A stretch of 64,000 nt of DNA from Baylisascaris procyonis (GCA_037389465.1 JAZARR010000214.1:2108001-2172000), one strand, 5' to 3'. Shown: positions 13,101 to 33,198, counted from the stretch's first letter. The notes: generated by a model from the letters alone, not told the origin. A program made the numbers and translations.

Positions 13101-14219
13101 CTGGTCGTGTACAATTAGGTCACGGCACATATTTCAGCTATGCATTCCTCAACATCACGAATATGACCTGGAAACATGCATTTTCAGCATGGTCATTTGC
13201 GCCATTAAGTAATTATGCAACATAAAAGCGAGTTCCATAAGTCTAACCCCTTTTATGTTGCGAGCATAAGTGCGTTGGGGTGCTTTAATACTGCACAAAT
13301 GTGCCAAGACACTTTTACGGGCGGACATTTCCACTATGAGTAACTTCGAACAAGCTGTAATGTGGTATATTCATGTACGGGTGGTTGTACCATGCTCGTT
13401 TTGTTGTCGCATCAACAGTGAAATTATACTTGTGCGGGTGGCCAATTCCACTATGATAACGTGTCGAGAAAGTGAGTTGACGCATACGTTTCAAACGTTT
13501 CAGTGCCACGCAGAGGCGACGTCGGGATGACATTTGCGCCGTGGCCATTTTTTAATCTCTAAGCTATAAACTAGAAGCTAGGCGGAGGAATCCTTGACAA
13601 CGTTAAAATATGATGCGGACACAGCACTGTAAAAAAAATCCTGTTTCAGTTACAGGTGTTAAAGTACGGACAATTGCATGATTGCTTGTCTAGATGGATA
13701 TTTGCACATTGGAATATTTGCATATAAAGAAACCCATTTAGGACACAGACGTCTGCGCTACGCAATTGGTTATGTTGTGGTGAGTAGAAGTGGGATGCCT
13801 TCATGTGAGGAAACGCAGGATCAAGAAATTGTGCACATATCGCTGCATGCGCATCTGACTTCAGCATTGGTTTACTCTGTAGTGAAGTGCATAACAATTT
13901 GAGAAACGCATTTTCGAGATAACATTAGTTGTGTGCTAACTGCACATTCGATTATGTCGACCTCCGCCTTCCGTCGATCCGACTTGTCAAAAAATTTCGT
14001 TCCATGCGTAGAGGTACGATCCTCTATGCAAAAAAACATTCAACGGCGCAAGTGCTCACACTTTCGTTCTATACGTAAATGCCTCATGTCGTTAATGATC
14101 TATCTAAAAACGCATGATTACTAGTAATTGAAGTACGGTACCCGACAATAAGCGACTCCACCATGGCAATCAAATGTGCGTTGCTCGATTGTAGTGCAGC
14201 ACAACAAATGCGAAAATCA
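10142..14219. other. Intergenic region between CutA-like and ORP genes
   Basis: Four kilobases with no supported gene. Scattered open frames of up to about 94 codons show no domain or splice logic. The portion 13080-13560 is richer in GC and holds an interrupted inverted repeat and loosely repeated CCACTATGA phrases, perhaps an old repeat. Confidence 0.5.
13217..13261. repeat. 12-bp inverted repeat with 21-nt spacer
   Basis: GCAACATAAAAG at 13217-13228 is the exact reverse complement of the sequence at 13250-13261. It could form a short hairpin. No terminator, MITE or gene association is evident. Confidence 0.5.
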
Positions 14220-17200
14220 TCAGAAAATGTCTTCACAATCGTCGTATTCACGAGACCAATAACGCCCATTGAAAATCCATGCCGGACCGCCGATCGATTT
14301 CTCAGCGTTGAACCATCTCAATAGAAAACGGGAAATTACTCTTTACTTTCGAATAACTACGATAATTACAGATACGATTGGTGTTAAGAGGAGAGGGGGG
14401 AGGGGGAAGAGAGAAAGGGGAGGGATTGTTGTACAACAACAGGACCACACTCTGTTTTTCAGCTAACTTCCCTATCCTCTAAGTAAATATCATCACCTTC
14501 TCTAAGTGAATCAATAAATTCTATAATGCGGCAATTTTGAAACCTGCCTATGAAATTCGATTCGGATGTTTTTCACTAATTGTACATCGTGGAGATGACT
14601 CTGATATGGATGACCTCCATTTGTATCAGCTGTCATTAGGTGTCATTTTTAACTCATTTCTTTTCTACCTCAAATCCGGTTCGATGGTTGCTGGCGGTAT
14701 CCTTCGTCACTGGTATATTTGCTTGCAAACTAGACGTCAGGATACCTCTTATGAAGCAGATCTCTTGCTGCCCTTTTTCTTAACATGATCAGCTCAAAAT
14801 ATCACTGACGAGGGGTGTCACCTCCAGTAGCCCTCGAGGCTAGTTCAAAGAAGAAGTTAACGAATGCTGGTGTGGTAACCCGCTTTGAATTGTAATAATG
14901 AAAACATAGTGCCTTAGCGAAAACTGATATGAAAACACTGACTAGATGTTACCCATTCCCGTCTTAAATTAGAAATAATATCACTGCTTAAGTTACTCAC
15001 AATCGCTTTGAATAAACATATCATTTACTTTAGAAAATGATAGAAAAACTCAAATACCTCGGCTTTTTTTCGATCTTAAGTTTCTTTTGATGGACTCGAG
15101 CTTGTCGTTGTTTCACTTCAAGTCGTTCTTTCTCTTTTGCAGCCTCATCTGAAATTGCGAGATTGTCACTTCGATACACAACTACTGAGAATTGCTTTAT
15201 ATTTATGGGCAGATATACGTAACTATTTCTGCTCTAATGTATTTCATATATTTTGCAAAAATATCAAATTCCTTTGCATGTATAAACACTTAATGATATA
15301 AACTCTTCAACTGAATAAATTGTGAAGAAGACTAGCGGTAAGTTTCAAGCGAAATTTGAGGTCTTTTATAAATTGATGCTGCAAAATAAAGCCCCTATTG
15401 TTATACATGGGTGGCGCATAATTTCCATCACAAATTATTAAACTTTTGCCGACGTACAACATATCACGACAAAATATTCCTTCGTTAAAATCATAATTAT
15501 GCAAGTAAACTCGGTGATATCTTTCGGCACCAATACCCCATTTTGGTGATAACCGATACATTAGCTGCCGGATAGAAATACGTTTTCCATTATGGATCTT
15601 ATCTGAAGAATAAACGAAACGGATCTTGAAAACTTCACGATTACGACTTTTCCGCTCAAAAACTACATGCTCACATATGTGAGGAAAGCAGAGATCCACT
15701 CGCAAATGCTTTCATAGAGCATGCGATCAAGAAACACTTTGTAAAGACCAATGAAATTCTAGAGATTATTTTAACTATTCTATGCGACTTTAAAATTGAA
15801 TTTTGTAATTAATTAAATTAAATTTTATAATTAACAGCACTTTTATATTATCAATCAATTAAGCTGGCCAGTTTCGCTAATGTTTTATTGAGAGTCAATT
15901 AGGATAAAAAGCATTTTACCTAGTTGACCCATTTCGAGCAGCCTCATATCTGGACGTAGACGGCTGTCAGTTCGCGGTAGGTAGTCTTTTACTCCATCCG
16001 GATCGTTCAGTAGTAAAGTGAATGAGGTAAAATTGTAGATCTGAATAACTTCTATACAATTCCACAATATCGGTAGGAAAATTTGATGACAAATTAGAGT
16101 TTCACATTATTCTTAGTTTTACTGCGTTCAGACTTTAAACAAGAAACAACTTTGGGGATACTTCGATTACGACTAGGACTCACATGTGATAGTAAATTCG
16201 CCTGCGAAATGTAAAAGTCGCATTCGAAAACTACTCTCTATTATACAACCATGTCGGTGCATAGCGCAATTACTCCCTCGCTCTCATTCCTCGTTGCTTC
16301 CGTCAGGTTTTTCTCGGCCTCTCTGGTCATAAATCAGCATATCTATGCAGATTGAAGTTAGTTTTCATCTTCTGATCATGTGAAAACATTGTTCGCATCG
16401 CAATAAACAAAAGAATGCGAGATTTTCACGCACTTTCGCACGTGAATTCTTACTTGCGGACTTTGATAAACGCATCTCCAATATCTTTATACAGGTGCGG
16501 GATTAGTGACAAAAAAATATTCACATATGAATTGAACATTTTCATATGCGAAGACCTATTTCCACAATTCGCTTTTAAGAACTTTAATAAGACAGCGATT
16601 CGGCATTTAAAATCCCCAAGCCAGCCTCTAACGGTGCCGAAAGATGTAGTCACTGAGAGATTATGGAGATCGAGAAACACTGAATCGAGCATGCAAAGGA
16701 TAAAAAACGCAGGCAATTCAGGAAACGAAAAAATACAACAGGATGTTGGTCAAACAAAGTAGCGCAGCTCATGCGTATTGCTTTATTTCTCGCTTCATCG
16801 AACAAAACAACACCTTTTGGACTGCAAGGCACAAGCGCAATTGCATTCTCACTGGGAACATCGCTTCATATTTTTCGTTCTTTTTAGCCTTTCTTTCATA
16901 TTCTTGCATCTGTATACGCCTATCACTTCATATTCACCGTTCTTTCTGTGGTTCTCTAATAACCAGCCGTTACTGAGAGGAGAAGATGAAAGGGGAAAGC
17001 GGGAGACTTAATACTGGCACTCCGTAGCACAACAAGCTCCGGCCTATTTCTTCATTCATCTGTTCAGTGCTTGTGCCTTCAAGCTCGAAAAAGGTAGGTC
17101 GAAGGTGAGAACAACGTAAAGCAGAATAGACTAAAACTGGAGTACTAACCTCTGCTGAATTCAAAGGTCGTGGTCGCGACTTCCATAGAAGTTTCGAGCC

Positions 17201-20200
17201 TTCGATTAACTGCACTGTCACCTTCAATACAACAGGAATCTTCAACACTCAATTTGAATGCCGAGTACCCTCAAGTTCTACATGAAAATTGAAGGATTCA
17301 AGGGTTATCTAGATGAACTGTAATGTATTTATTACAGTACAACATGGTGACTAGAAGCCGTTTACACGGTCATGCTTGCAGCGCACAGCGATTTTCAAGC
17401 TGTATCAACTTTGCGACGTATCTTACAACTTCCCAAATGTACTTTTTATATAATAGAAATGAGTGTTTCTGAATGCACAGAAATGTGGCAAAAACATCGC
17501 CATCCTTTCAGCATAGTGTCACATTGGTGTATACACATTCGGGCAATTGCAAAATTCTGATGCAATAGTATTTGAGAGTACAGAAAAAAAAAGCAAACAA
17601 ATGTCCGACAATGAACTGCGCAACGAATTTCGGCTGTTTTAGATGCAACGATGCTCGAAAGACAAAGCAATGAAGCAGCTATTTCCAATTCTCCGAGCAG
17701 AAAACTCAAAATTACATCTTTCGATCGCAATTACACGGGGAAATTTGCACATTTATCACCGGTTTCCGGATAGGTTGGCATCAAAGACCACCTGAGTTGA
17801 GAGGGAAAGTGAAGAAATGGGTTAATTATTGTTGAAATAAGATAAAGGCGAATTTTCTTTTTGCAAGTAGAAGCGTATGGGCAAAAAGTGTGCGTGCTGT
17901 TCAATTTTCCTAACTCAGTTCAATGAGATAAGAGAGCGGAACGCTTTTACATCGTCAAAATAGTTTCGTTTCATTATTTCTTTATCGTCATCATATAAGG
18001 CCGAGTCGCCACATAGCCATTTTATTTAGTAACTATCTATTTCTTGCATATATGATTTCCCGAAAAGTAGAATTACTCATTGAGAAGAAATAAATTACTA
18101 AAATCTTATAAAAAAAATTAAAAAATATATGAAAAAAGATGATTTCTTAAGTTGAAGGGTTCTGACGCTGGGCAGAAATATCGTTAAAGGAGGGTTGGGA
18201 AGTTTGGAAGGATCAAGGAAGATAAACCAAACAGAAACTGATAAATGCTTGAAATAAATCGGCAACGTATGGATCTTTGGAATTAGAAGACTATCTGTGA
18301 GGACAGAGAACTGAATAGTGGGTACAATGTAATTAGAGCAATGTATATAACATTACAATCTGGACATTGGTGTGGTCTTAACGTTTCCATACGACCATTT
18401 TGTTGAAAATCGAGAAATAAAAATCTGTACATTAGCGCCTTCTCCTCCGTCTTTAATATTGACCAAAAGTTAGATCATCAACAAGGTTTAAATTATCGGA
18501 CATAAAAACCAGCAGTCTTGTTTTCATTCATCCACTTAGACGACAAAAACTGACCTCTGCGGATGTTTCCTTATCGAAAGCCGCCTTGTTCACTTCCACC
18601 CATTTTGCATATTTTTCTTTGAAGCCATTCTCAGAGCAAGTTGCGAACAATGCAGTCCAATTACCATAGGCTGCCCTTACTGTCCTCTCTCTATAAATTG
18701 ACTCAGTGAACAACAAGAAAAAAGAATACCACTGATGAGGTTTACTTCCTTTGTTCAGCAACACTAAGCAACGGCAACAATCGTCCGATGCAGAATTTCT
18801 GATGAAGCAGCGAACTCTGTTGTTCCTTCTAAAGTGAGATAAAAAGTGAAGCTTTTTGGAATTTGAGAGGAAAATTACTAAACACGACAGAAAAAAGAAA
18901 TAAAACGAAAGAAACGTAATTATTCAACTTTGTGGTGATGCGATTCGAAATACCATTCAAATTATATTGATTAAGACCCAAAAAGATGACTCCAAATACA
19001 GGAGTATATATGCAAATTTTGCAATTAAACGTAATAAGAATGAACGTGAATCGATCGGATATTTGAGGGTTTTAGTTGTTCATTGCTTTAAATGATATTT
19101 CAATATTTCCAGCATTAATTTTACTCTTATCGCATTTATATAAAATTTCATCGAAATTCCACAGCAATTCGATTTTCTCGCTATTTTCTTGAATATCTGT
19201 CAATTATTTTAGGGTAAAATCTTTCCGAACTCGTAGTTCACTATTTCATTGATTATGACCAATCTAATAAATTCCTTATATATGGAGTGATAGTCGAATT
19301 CTCTGAATTTATAAATAAATTACTCGAAAATTATTGTTTATGATCTCATAGTCGATAAATATTTATGAACTATTATCTCATCACTCGAATATTCGTGGCC
19401 AAATAAGAAAACAACTTAATAATGAATGAGGTGATTAACATATCAAATTGGTCTTGTGCCAAACTAAAGCGAGACAATATTTGCAATTTTTTTTTTTCGC
19501 TTTCCTATGTGAACAAATGAGCGAAAAGATAGATATAAGTCGATTTGTCGAATTCGCAAAATAGCGACCAGAACAAAGACGAAATATACAGACATGAATT
19601 GCCAAATTAGCGACTATTAATGTGTAAAATTTTAGCAAAAATAGCGCGAAAGAAATAGCACAGCATTATTAGTGCGAATGATCGAAATCGGCAAATTGAG
19701 AAATGTAACGCCGAATTAAACAAGAAAGGTCAATAAACAACAAATGGCGTAAATAAACTGAGCGACGAAATTATTCGCTCTGCCTTCTAATAGAATATCC
19801 TTCGAGGACTAATCGAAAACGATGATTTTTCATTGATATGCGTAAATATGCAAATGTATCTCGCTTTAATAATCGTCAACTTAAGTGACCATTCGCTTTT
19901 TCACTTTTTAGACGTTATGACAATTCGTACAATTGCAACTGTTGTTTTGCTGTTTTACTGCTTATAAATGTTGATATTTTAAAGGTTTAGCAGATCGTGA
20001 TGTATTCGTTGAGGGATGAGTCAATGAATAATGATCCCTCCGTTAAAACTATGAACTAAAGCACAAGTATTGGACCAAACCCAATACAAATTTAAGTTTT
20101 CCCTCGGGTCTTTTTGCTCGAAAAAAGAGAATAACGTTCATGATTTCCGCGCAAAGTTTTAGAGATACAAAGAGCATCTTCTAACGATGTACTTTAGCCG

Positions 20201-22131
20201 TGTACTATGTGACATATGAACGTTTTGACTTTAACTTTTAACTCTACTTCTTAAATATTTGACTCATTGATCTTTTGTTACCTTTCATGTGATCCTAACT
20301 TTGTTATCAGGGAAGTAATTACATTTATTCGGATGCGATAAGAAACCTATCATTTCAATTCAACGTTGTCAGGCCATCCAGTTTCTAGATCATGAGCGCA
20401 GCCCCTTTAAAACATTTCAAATTCTAAAATTTTGAACAATGGTGGTCCAGATCGGCTGATTAAAGAAGCTTCTTTTGTCTTAAGACGATAATGAAGGATT
20501 CGAAGTCCCAACATCTCTCAATAAACGAAGAAAACAGAGGATAATACTTATTAATTGTAAATAAATAGATGTTTGCAATGAATGGGGAATTGTTTGAAAT
20601 GAAAGAAACGAACGAATTACAAAGGCGCCCTTCGATAAAAGCGTTCTGAGCTAGTGAACCATCGCCTCCTTGTTTAAAATCGATTTGAAATATATTGCCC
20701 GAATTGCACTTAATGCATAATCGACCAGCCTAAACAACAATTCTGTTATGAATAAATGAAAACATTTGTTGATTTTATTACTGTCATAAAAATAATAAAT
20801 AAGCAGATGGAAGAGGTTGATTTCTGATATCTGGGTGGAGCAACTGAAATTTATAAGGATTTCCTTACATGCTGTTGTGAAGTAAATCAATCTTTGATAG
20901 CGATTACTGTGCAATTTCGAATAATGGCTCAGAGGCTTATAAACGCCCTCAAGTCTTTTACTTGTCAGTTAATGCAGATTACTCTCCGCAGCACTTTCGT
21001 GAAGCTTTCGCACATATTCAGCTAAGCTTTTTTTAAACCGCATTACAATAATGTCAAGCCTATAGACATGAATGTCTGCCTGCTAGTGTAATAGTTTCAG
21101 CGCTCGAACAAAAAAGCTGCAACGTGAGACTGCTTTTGGGAATAATCTGCATGACCGGTATCGGAATACTTTAAACGCAAATTCGCTTCGTTTGTTCACT
21201 ATCTGGTGATCGCATTTTCTGTGACATAAAATTTTCAAACAAAATCCCTTCAAAAGTTTATCCGATGCTGCTTAGAAACAAATTTTCACTTGTGCATTTG
21301 TGTAGGCGGTCGAATCACTAAAACAAATAATTTGAAATAATATTTTATTATTATCTAAATATTAATGCAACCGACTACTTTAAATGGTGAAGTGGCAATA
21401 AGCGCTAGCATACGTAGAAGTATCATTATTATTTGTTCCCCAAAAAATCGACATGTTCATAAGACAAAAAAAAAGGTGAATTTGCGATCCTATAATTGAT
21501 CACCTCAGGCAATGTTTGCAAACAAAGAAAAACACATTTCAATGAATTTCTATGCAAAATCATTCGTTTGCATAATTGATATACATCCTATTGACAAAAT
21601 TTGCTGTTTGCGCTTTACCTATATCTAATCGAAAGTTCAATTCAAATTTTTATTAGCCAGTGCGTCATTTTTGATGAATCCTCACTAGAATCAAATAATT
21701 ATGCATATTTTTCTCACAACCTTACAACATAAATGCGGAAATTCGCTTACCAATTTCATGTACATTTGTCCCATGACAATATTATGCACAGAAATATTAA
21801 CTGCATTCCATGTATACGTTTCATTGTGCCTGTAAATTCAAATATTCAGAATTAAACAAAATATTCAGGAAGTGACAAACCAAAAGCACAAATGCAGATC
21901 GTAACTTTTTTACAGTTTTTTTTTTGAATATGCACTGGTTTGAATTCGATTGAAAATGAAACCTTTTACATCGTACAAGTATAAATTCTTATCCAATAGG
22001 ATTGCATGCTTTTTTTATTGCATACATTTCGTGCAATGGATGAACAAATCGAAGAATCACAGCTAAAAGTTTACGTTGCGTTGCGTCTTCACAAAATTTC
22101 AACAATATATGAAGAAAATATTGAGTAAGTA

Positions 22132-22199
<68 letters not shown>

Positions 22200-25100
22200 T
22201 TAAAAAAACAAAGGAAAATCAATAATTAGCTAGCGCTTATCCAAAGTATTTGATGTTCATTAACGAATCAGGCTGCGAAAGTTGATGAAAAAGAGTTTAA
22301 CGGAAAAAACAACAGCGCTGCGTGGATATGTTCCCTAACCTCGAAACTATCGTTGTGTCCCTTCCCACGGAAGCCGCTTTCCGACATTTCTTTCCGTTGG
22401 CAAATCGCTATTCTATATTTCCCTTGCGCTCTTCCACTCTACTGCTAAATTACGCCCAAGCAGAGCTTTCCCATAAAGACTGCTCCTTCCCTCTACAAAA
22501 ATGGTGCAGCCCGACAATAATTTTTCCGCCTTTCCCGTCAGGATTCCTTTTCCTTAACGTTCCATTTACAAACTGCCCTACCCTTTCATAATGCCTCGCT
22601 GTCTTTCCCTCTCCTCCTTTCAGGTGAAATATGACCCCAGGTCTTCACACTAAAGTTCCACCGAACAATTCTGCAACAGTCGGCCCTAAGAAAAATCCCT
22701 CTTACACCATAGTAAATGAGCGATAACGGAAGTCGTCACCTGAGAAGTTTGAGAACAAAATCTCCACCAGGTAACACTTCGATTGCACTACCCCAGAAGC
22801 GCAGCTTTGGTGATACCGTGCCATAGAATTCATATAAGCTCGATCCGACGTGAAACGCAGAAATGGGTGGATGATGACTGACTTGTTCGGCCATAAATCT
22901 ATATCCCTCTTTTTGCGATCTGCAATTCAAACGCATCTCCTTACCTCTATCGTTTAAAAAATCGAGAAAATTTCTCAGTTGTAGAAGAAACGTGGAGTGT
23001 ATTCAATAATCTACATTAAAATCACTCTTCTAATTTATTTACTTATATAATAAAAAAGAATGAAATTGGCAAAATTCTTATATATTCTTTGCATTTTAAA
23101 CAGTCACGTCAACTTGTTACTATTTAAAAAAGAATTCGCATAGCAGTGTTCAATTTTTTTCATAATTTTTTTATGCGTTCGATTACTCAAATAAACCCCA
23201 AAAATATTTGAATCGCAATATTTTTTCCCGAATAAATTTGACTTTAAAAAAGTGGTGTGCTCGAAGAGACTTCTATATCAGGCAATAAACTCACCGAAAT
23301 CTTATCATTATAGTTTTTGCGATGAGCTAGTTGAAATATTCAGTCAAACATGCAAACAGACAGACATACGAACAAAACCACGCAGACATGACGTCGCGTC
23401 AAAAATGAAAAGTGACAGCTATCAATGAAATAGGAAATATTTATTGGGAAGTGTAGATAAAAAGAGTTCCCCCTCTCCCCCATCCTCCTCCATCGTTTAA
23501 AAACCGGAGAAAATTTATGCACATTGATGGCCATAATATAAACGTTAAGCAATGGTACCTTGGTCACAACAAAACAATCTTGCTACCTTTTCTAACTTAT
23601 AAACTCGTTGAATGCTTTCTAGAGAAAGCTATTGTCAGAACTCTCTCTTGGCTGAACTATTATAAGTTCATTGTTATAGATTTTATGAGGATATACACAC
23701 ATATAAAAAAGACAAACAAACTGTACATCAATTAAAATGCATTTTGCAGTTTATAAGGTGAAATACTGTAAATGATAGAGACTCACCGATCGAGTTCAAA
23801 TGTTTCGAACCACAACGGGTTGAAAGGCTTCGACAAACGTTGATGATTGAACGCAAGCGTTGATATTACAAATGCGGCAACATACTGCAAAATTCATGTA
23901 TCATCCCACTGAAACGGATATATAGCCCTTCACTAATTCAGAATAAAATTCAGTTTCCATCATAACCGACCAGTCGAATAATTCATTACCTCTGCCTAGT
24001 ACATAAAAAAGTTACGACAGAAATGCTTTGATAGTGAAGTTTCTACAGAAAGTTTGGAAACTTTTAACCTATTTGGAAGGTCAGATTTTCTTTCAAAAAA
24101 GATTTCGAATTTTTTGAGTGGGTTGAAATTTATGCTGAGAAATTTGCTCTTGAAAAAAACTTTATATTTAGACTCGGAAAAATGTTTCCGATTTAATCAA
24201 AAGTTTATTCTCTTTAAAGAGGTACTTTACGTCCTATTTTCTTTCACAAACATATAATAGTAAATGATCATAATTAGGAGCAACAATTTCGGTGTTTTCT
24301 TTATTTCATTCCTGAACTTCGACCCATTTCTATGAAGAGAAAGAAGTATTTATATATTCATCTGAAACAACGACCCCGGATTACAATGGCTTATCGCGAT
24401 GCCGTATTTATGGCCTCTTCCAGAAATATCCATTTAAAGCATAGGATTTAATAATAAGTAGATAACTTGTCATCCACATCCTTATCTCATTTCACAAATC
24501 CTAATTTAGTCCCTTAACCCGTCTAACCCGCAGTCGTCGTACCTATAATATTTCAAATGAGTTAGTGAGAAGATAAGTGAAATCGATTTGTCCCGATTAT
24601 TGCACGGTATCACACATACGCGACGAACGTACCGAAATGGATCGTCAAACGTCATATATAAAATACGAACCGTTTATTAGGTAGTAGTTCTATTTGACTT
24701 CAGCCAATTGTCATAAATAGTGATCATATTTTTTACACAAGTAAAAATAAGTGAATAAAACTTTCTAGAAATACATTCGCAGCAATAGAATAATCAAATT
24801 TCATAAAGGTCGAAAGCCGATAAATGAATATTGTACCTCAAATCGTTCAAATTCATCGTCACATTGATCGGCCGTTTCTAATAATTCACAATATTCCATA
24901 TATTCAGCAAGCCTTTGTAAGAAACTGAGTGGCTCATTGAATACAATTGGAATCGTTATTCGTGTTAAATCCTTAAATTATTTTTTGAATTTATAACACA
25001 ATCGATTCACTGCCTTTTGATCAATTTCCAATTGAGAGAGGGAGAGGGTCATTCCTTCTGAATAAAAAAAGAATAAACAGTTGCACACGTTTCGCTGAGA

Positions 25101-25500
25101 AAAAGAATTAACCAATAAAAATAAATAATAAATAATACACTTAAAATTTCGTTTCAAAAATTCCTGTGGAAGATTTAAATACTGAAATAGTAAATAAAAA
25201 CTCGTAATAAAAGCTTTGTTGCTCAGCGAAATTACTTTATTTTCAGTGATAAAAACGCTTAAACGATTAACAAACGTAACCCTCAAAAAATGAAAAAAAA
25301 AGAGCGTCAAAGCGTTGAAAACATGAATAAATAATTCGTTGAATGAATAATTAATAGCTATGACATACCCTTCCAAGAGATTGCTTCAACACATTCCATA
25401 TACTGATTTCATCTTTACTGACCATCGGAGCTGGTAATGAACATCTCCATGTGTTCACATGGCGCACTCTATCGGCACCCGGCTGTCGCTGACTACTCAT
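14220..25500 (-). CDS. Oxysterol-binding-protein-related lipid transfer protein, ORP1/ORP2-like (short form)
   Basis: Ten exons read on the minus strand: 25500-25369 (ATG), 24971-24837, 23884-23787, 22919-22740, 21829-21751, 18679-18555, 17239-17150 (or from 17221), 16040-15920, 15148-15058 and 14316-14220 (TGA). All consecutive junctions keep phase except the pair around 18679-21751, where one exon (about 45 residues in the family) was not found. Motifs in order: SIWNVLKQSLGRDLTRITIP, FNEPLSFLQRLAEYMEY, KPFNPLWFETFE, the fingerprint EQVSHHPPISAFH, FYGTVSPKLRFWG, WNAVNISVHNIVMG, YGNWTALF, YNFTSFTLLLND, TDSRLRPDMRLLE, then EAAKEKERLEVKQRQAR with the conserved K/E/R of the lipid-phosphate site, and a final exon with GGPAWIFNGRYW. 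The exon wording matches ORP1/ORP2 best. No PH or ankyrin exon is visible upstream, so this looks like a short ORP2-type protein of about 425 residues exchanging sterol and phosphoinositide between membranes. The usual LLGET motif is altered. Confidence 0.92.
14389..14425 (+). other. Polypurine G-rich tract (polypyrimidine on ORP sense strand)
   Basis: A run of Gs and As with G6, G5, G4 and G3 tracts. On the ORP sense strand it is a C/T tract about 75-110 nt before the acceptor of the last exon. It may help define that acceptor or form a quadruplex on the plus strand; neither is shown. Confidence 0.35.
15307..15705 (-). CDS. Intronic 132-codon open frame, unknown
   Basis: An uninterrupted minus-strand frame lies inside the ORP intron between exons 16040-15920 and 15148-15058. 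It is rich in aromatic and basic residues, with no signal peptide and no motif I recognise (examples: PKWGIGAERYHRVYLHNYD, CDGNYAPPMYNN). At this base composition about one frame of such length is expected by chance in 64 kb. It could be an exon of a nested gene or noise. Confidence 0.2.
   Translation of the reverse strand: MRVDLCFPHICEHVVFERKSRNREVFKIRFVYSSDKIHNGKRISIRQLMYRLSPKWGIGAERYHRVYLHNYDFNEGIFCRDMLYVGKSLIICDGNYAPPMYNNRGFILQHQFIKDLKFRLKLTASLLHNLFS
22135..22197. repeat. (AT)n microsatellite, about 63 bp
   Basis: Uninterrupted AT dinucleotides within an intron of the ORP gene. The tyrosine-isoleucine frames it creates are not coding. Confidence 0.98.
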
Positions 25501-32505
<7,005 letters not shown>

Positions 32506-32566
32506 GTACAATAGTTTTTGGTTATGACCATGTAATGCGTCGAGTACAGATGGAATAATCATTTAT

Positions 32567-32601
32567 GCTGACGTTTCGGCTCTTTGAGCCATAATCATAG
32601 C
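32567..32601 (-). ncRNA. Hammerhead-ribozyme-like motif, left arm copy
   Basis: Reverse complement of the right-arm copy at 33397-33431: closing GCT/AGC, a GGCTC-AAA-GAGCC stem, then GAAAC and GTC. The position of the CTGATGA core box is degenerate. See the right-arm entry for reasoning. Confidence 0.35.
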
Positions 32602-32704
32602 AACCAAGCTGCAAATTCATCACATAAAATACACTTTGTACGTTTCATAGACTTGGAGGGGTTTCAAACAGGTGTGATATGAACGGTAGTCAGAAGGAGG
32701 GTTA

Positions 32705-32708
<4 letters not shown>

Positions 32709-32782
<74 letters not shown>
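32709..32782. repeat. (AT)n microsatellite in left arm
   Basis: AT dinucleotide run of about 74 nt inside the left inverted arm, mirrored by a longer run in the right arm. Confidence 0.97.
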
Positions 32783-32784
<2 letters not shown>

Positions 32785-32834
32785 GACGGAAAGGAAATAA
32801 AAAAAAAAATAAAGGTTTTAGAGTTTTAGAGAGC

Positions 32835-33167
32835 ATGAAAGATGTTGTCTACTCTATTCGTTGTTGTGCATGCGATTCTTTGTATATTGGTGAAACGGGC
32901 CGCTTCCTGCATGAGCGCATTAGAGAGCACGTGCTAAGCATGTCATCACCACTATCTCGATCATATGCTGCATGCCCGATGGCCAAGCATGTTGCCGAGG
33001 TCCACAACCTTGAGGCAACTAACATTGTGGTCGAAATACTTGCTCGTGGCAAAGGCACGCTAATCCGCAAGATAAGGGAAGCCCACCTCATAAACTCTCT
33101 AAAACCACAGATTAACGGCTGTGTCGAGTTATCCAATTTCACTAATCTTCTCTCTCGGGAACTCTAA
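32835..33167 (+). CDS. GIY-YIG endonuclease domain protein (Penelope-like EN)
   Basis: A 110-residue ORF. Near the N-terminus it reads [20 protein letters not shown], combining the cysteine pair, the degenerate GIY strand (VYS) and an exact [12 protein letters not shown] follows with the catalytic-type Arg and His. Further on, [18 protein letters not shown] supplies the conserved Glu and terminal Asn expected of Penelope-like GIY-YIG nucleases. All expected active-site residue types are present, so the fold could be functional. The frame is open upstream through the left arm's poly-A and AT tract, so the true start may lie further 5' or the ORF may be the C-terminal remnant of a longer polyprotein. 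The stop codon lies in the first bases of the right arm. Confidence 0.88.
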   Translation: MKDVVYSIRCCACDSLYIGETGRFLHERIREHVLSMSSPLSRSYAACPMAKHVAEVHNLEATNIVVEILARGKGTLIRKIREAHLINSLKPQINGCVELSNFTNLLSREL

Positions 33168-33195
33168 AACCTTTTTTTTTTATTTCCTTTCCGTC

Positions 33196-33198
<3 letters not shown>

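Larger units (their letters stand above)
32506..32825. repeat. Left inverted arm of the GIY-YIG element
   Basis: About 320 nt matching the reverse complement of 33160-33491. The arms differ mainly in the length of the AT tract (about 74 nt here, about 91 nt on the right), plus a few substitutions and small indels near the outer end, in the CCTGTTTGAAACC neighbourhood and in the poly-A run. Confidence 0.88.

Noticed and set aside
16415..16762. 115-codon plus-strand frame
   Set aside because: Antisense within an ORP intron, overlapped by an opposing frame of similar length, no motif.
24978..25376. 132-codon minus-strand frame
   Set aside because: It reads through the ORP exon 1/exon 2 intron, is Phe/Leu-rich low complexity and has no domain; the spliced ORP model explains the region.
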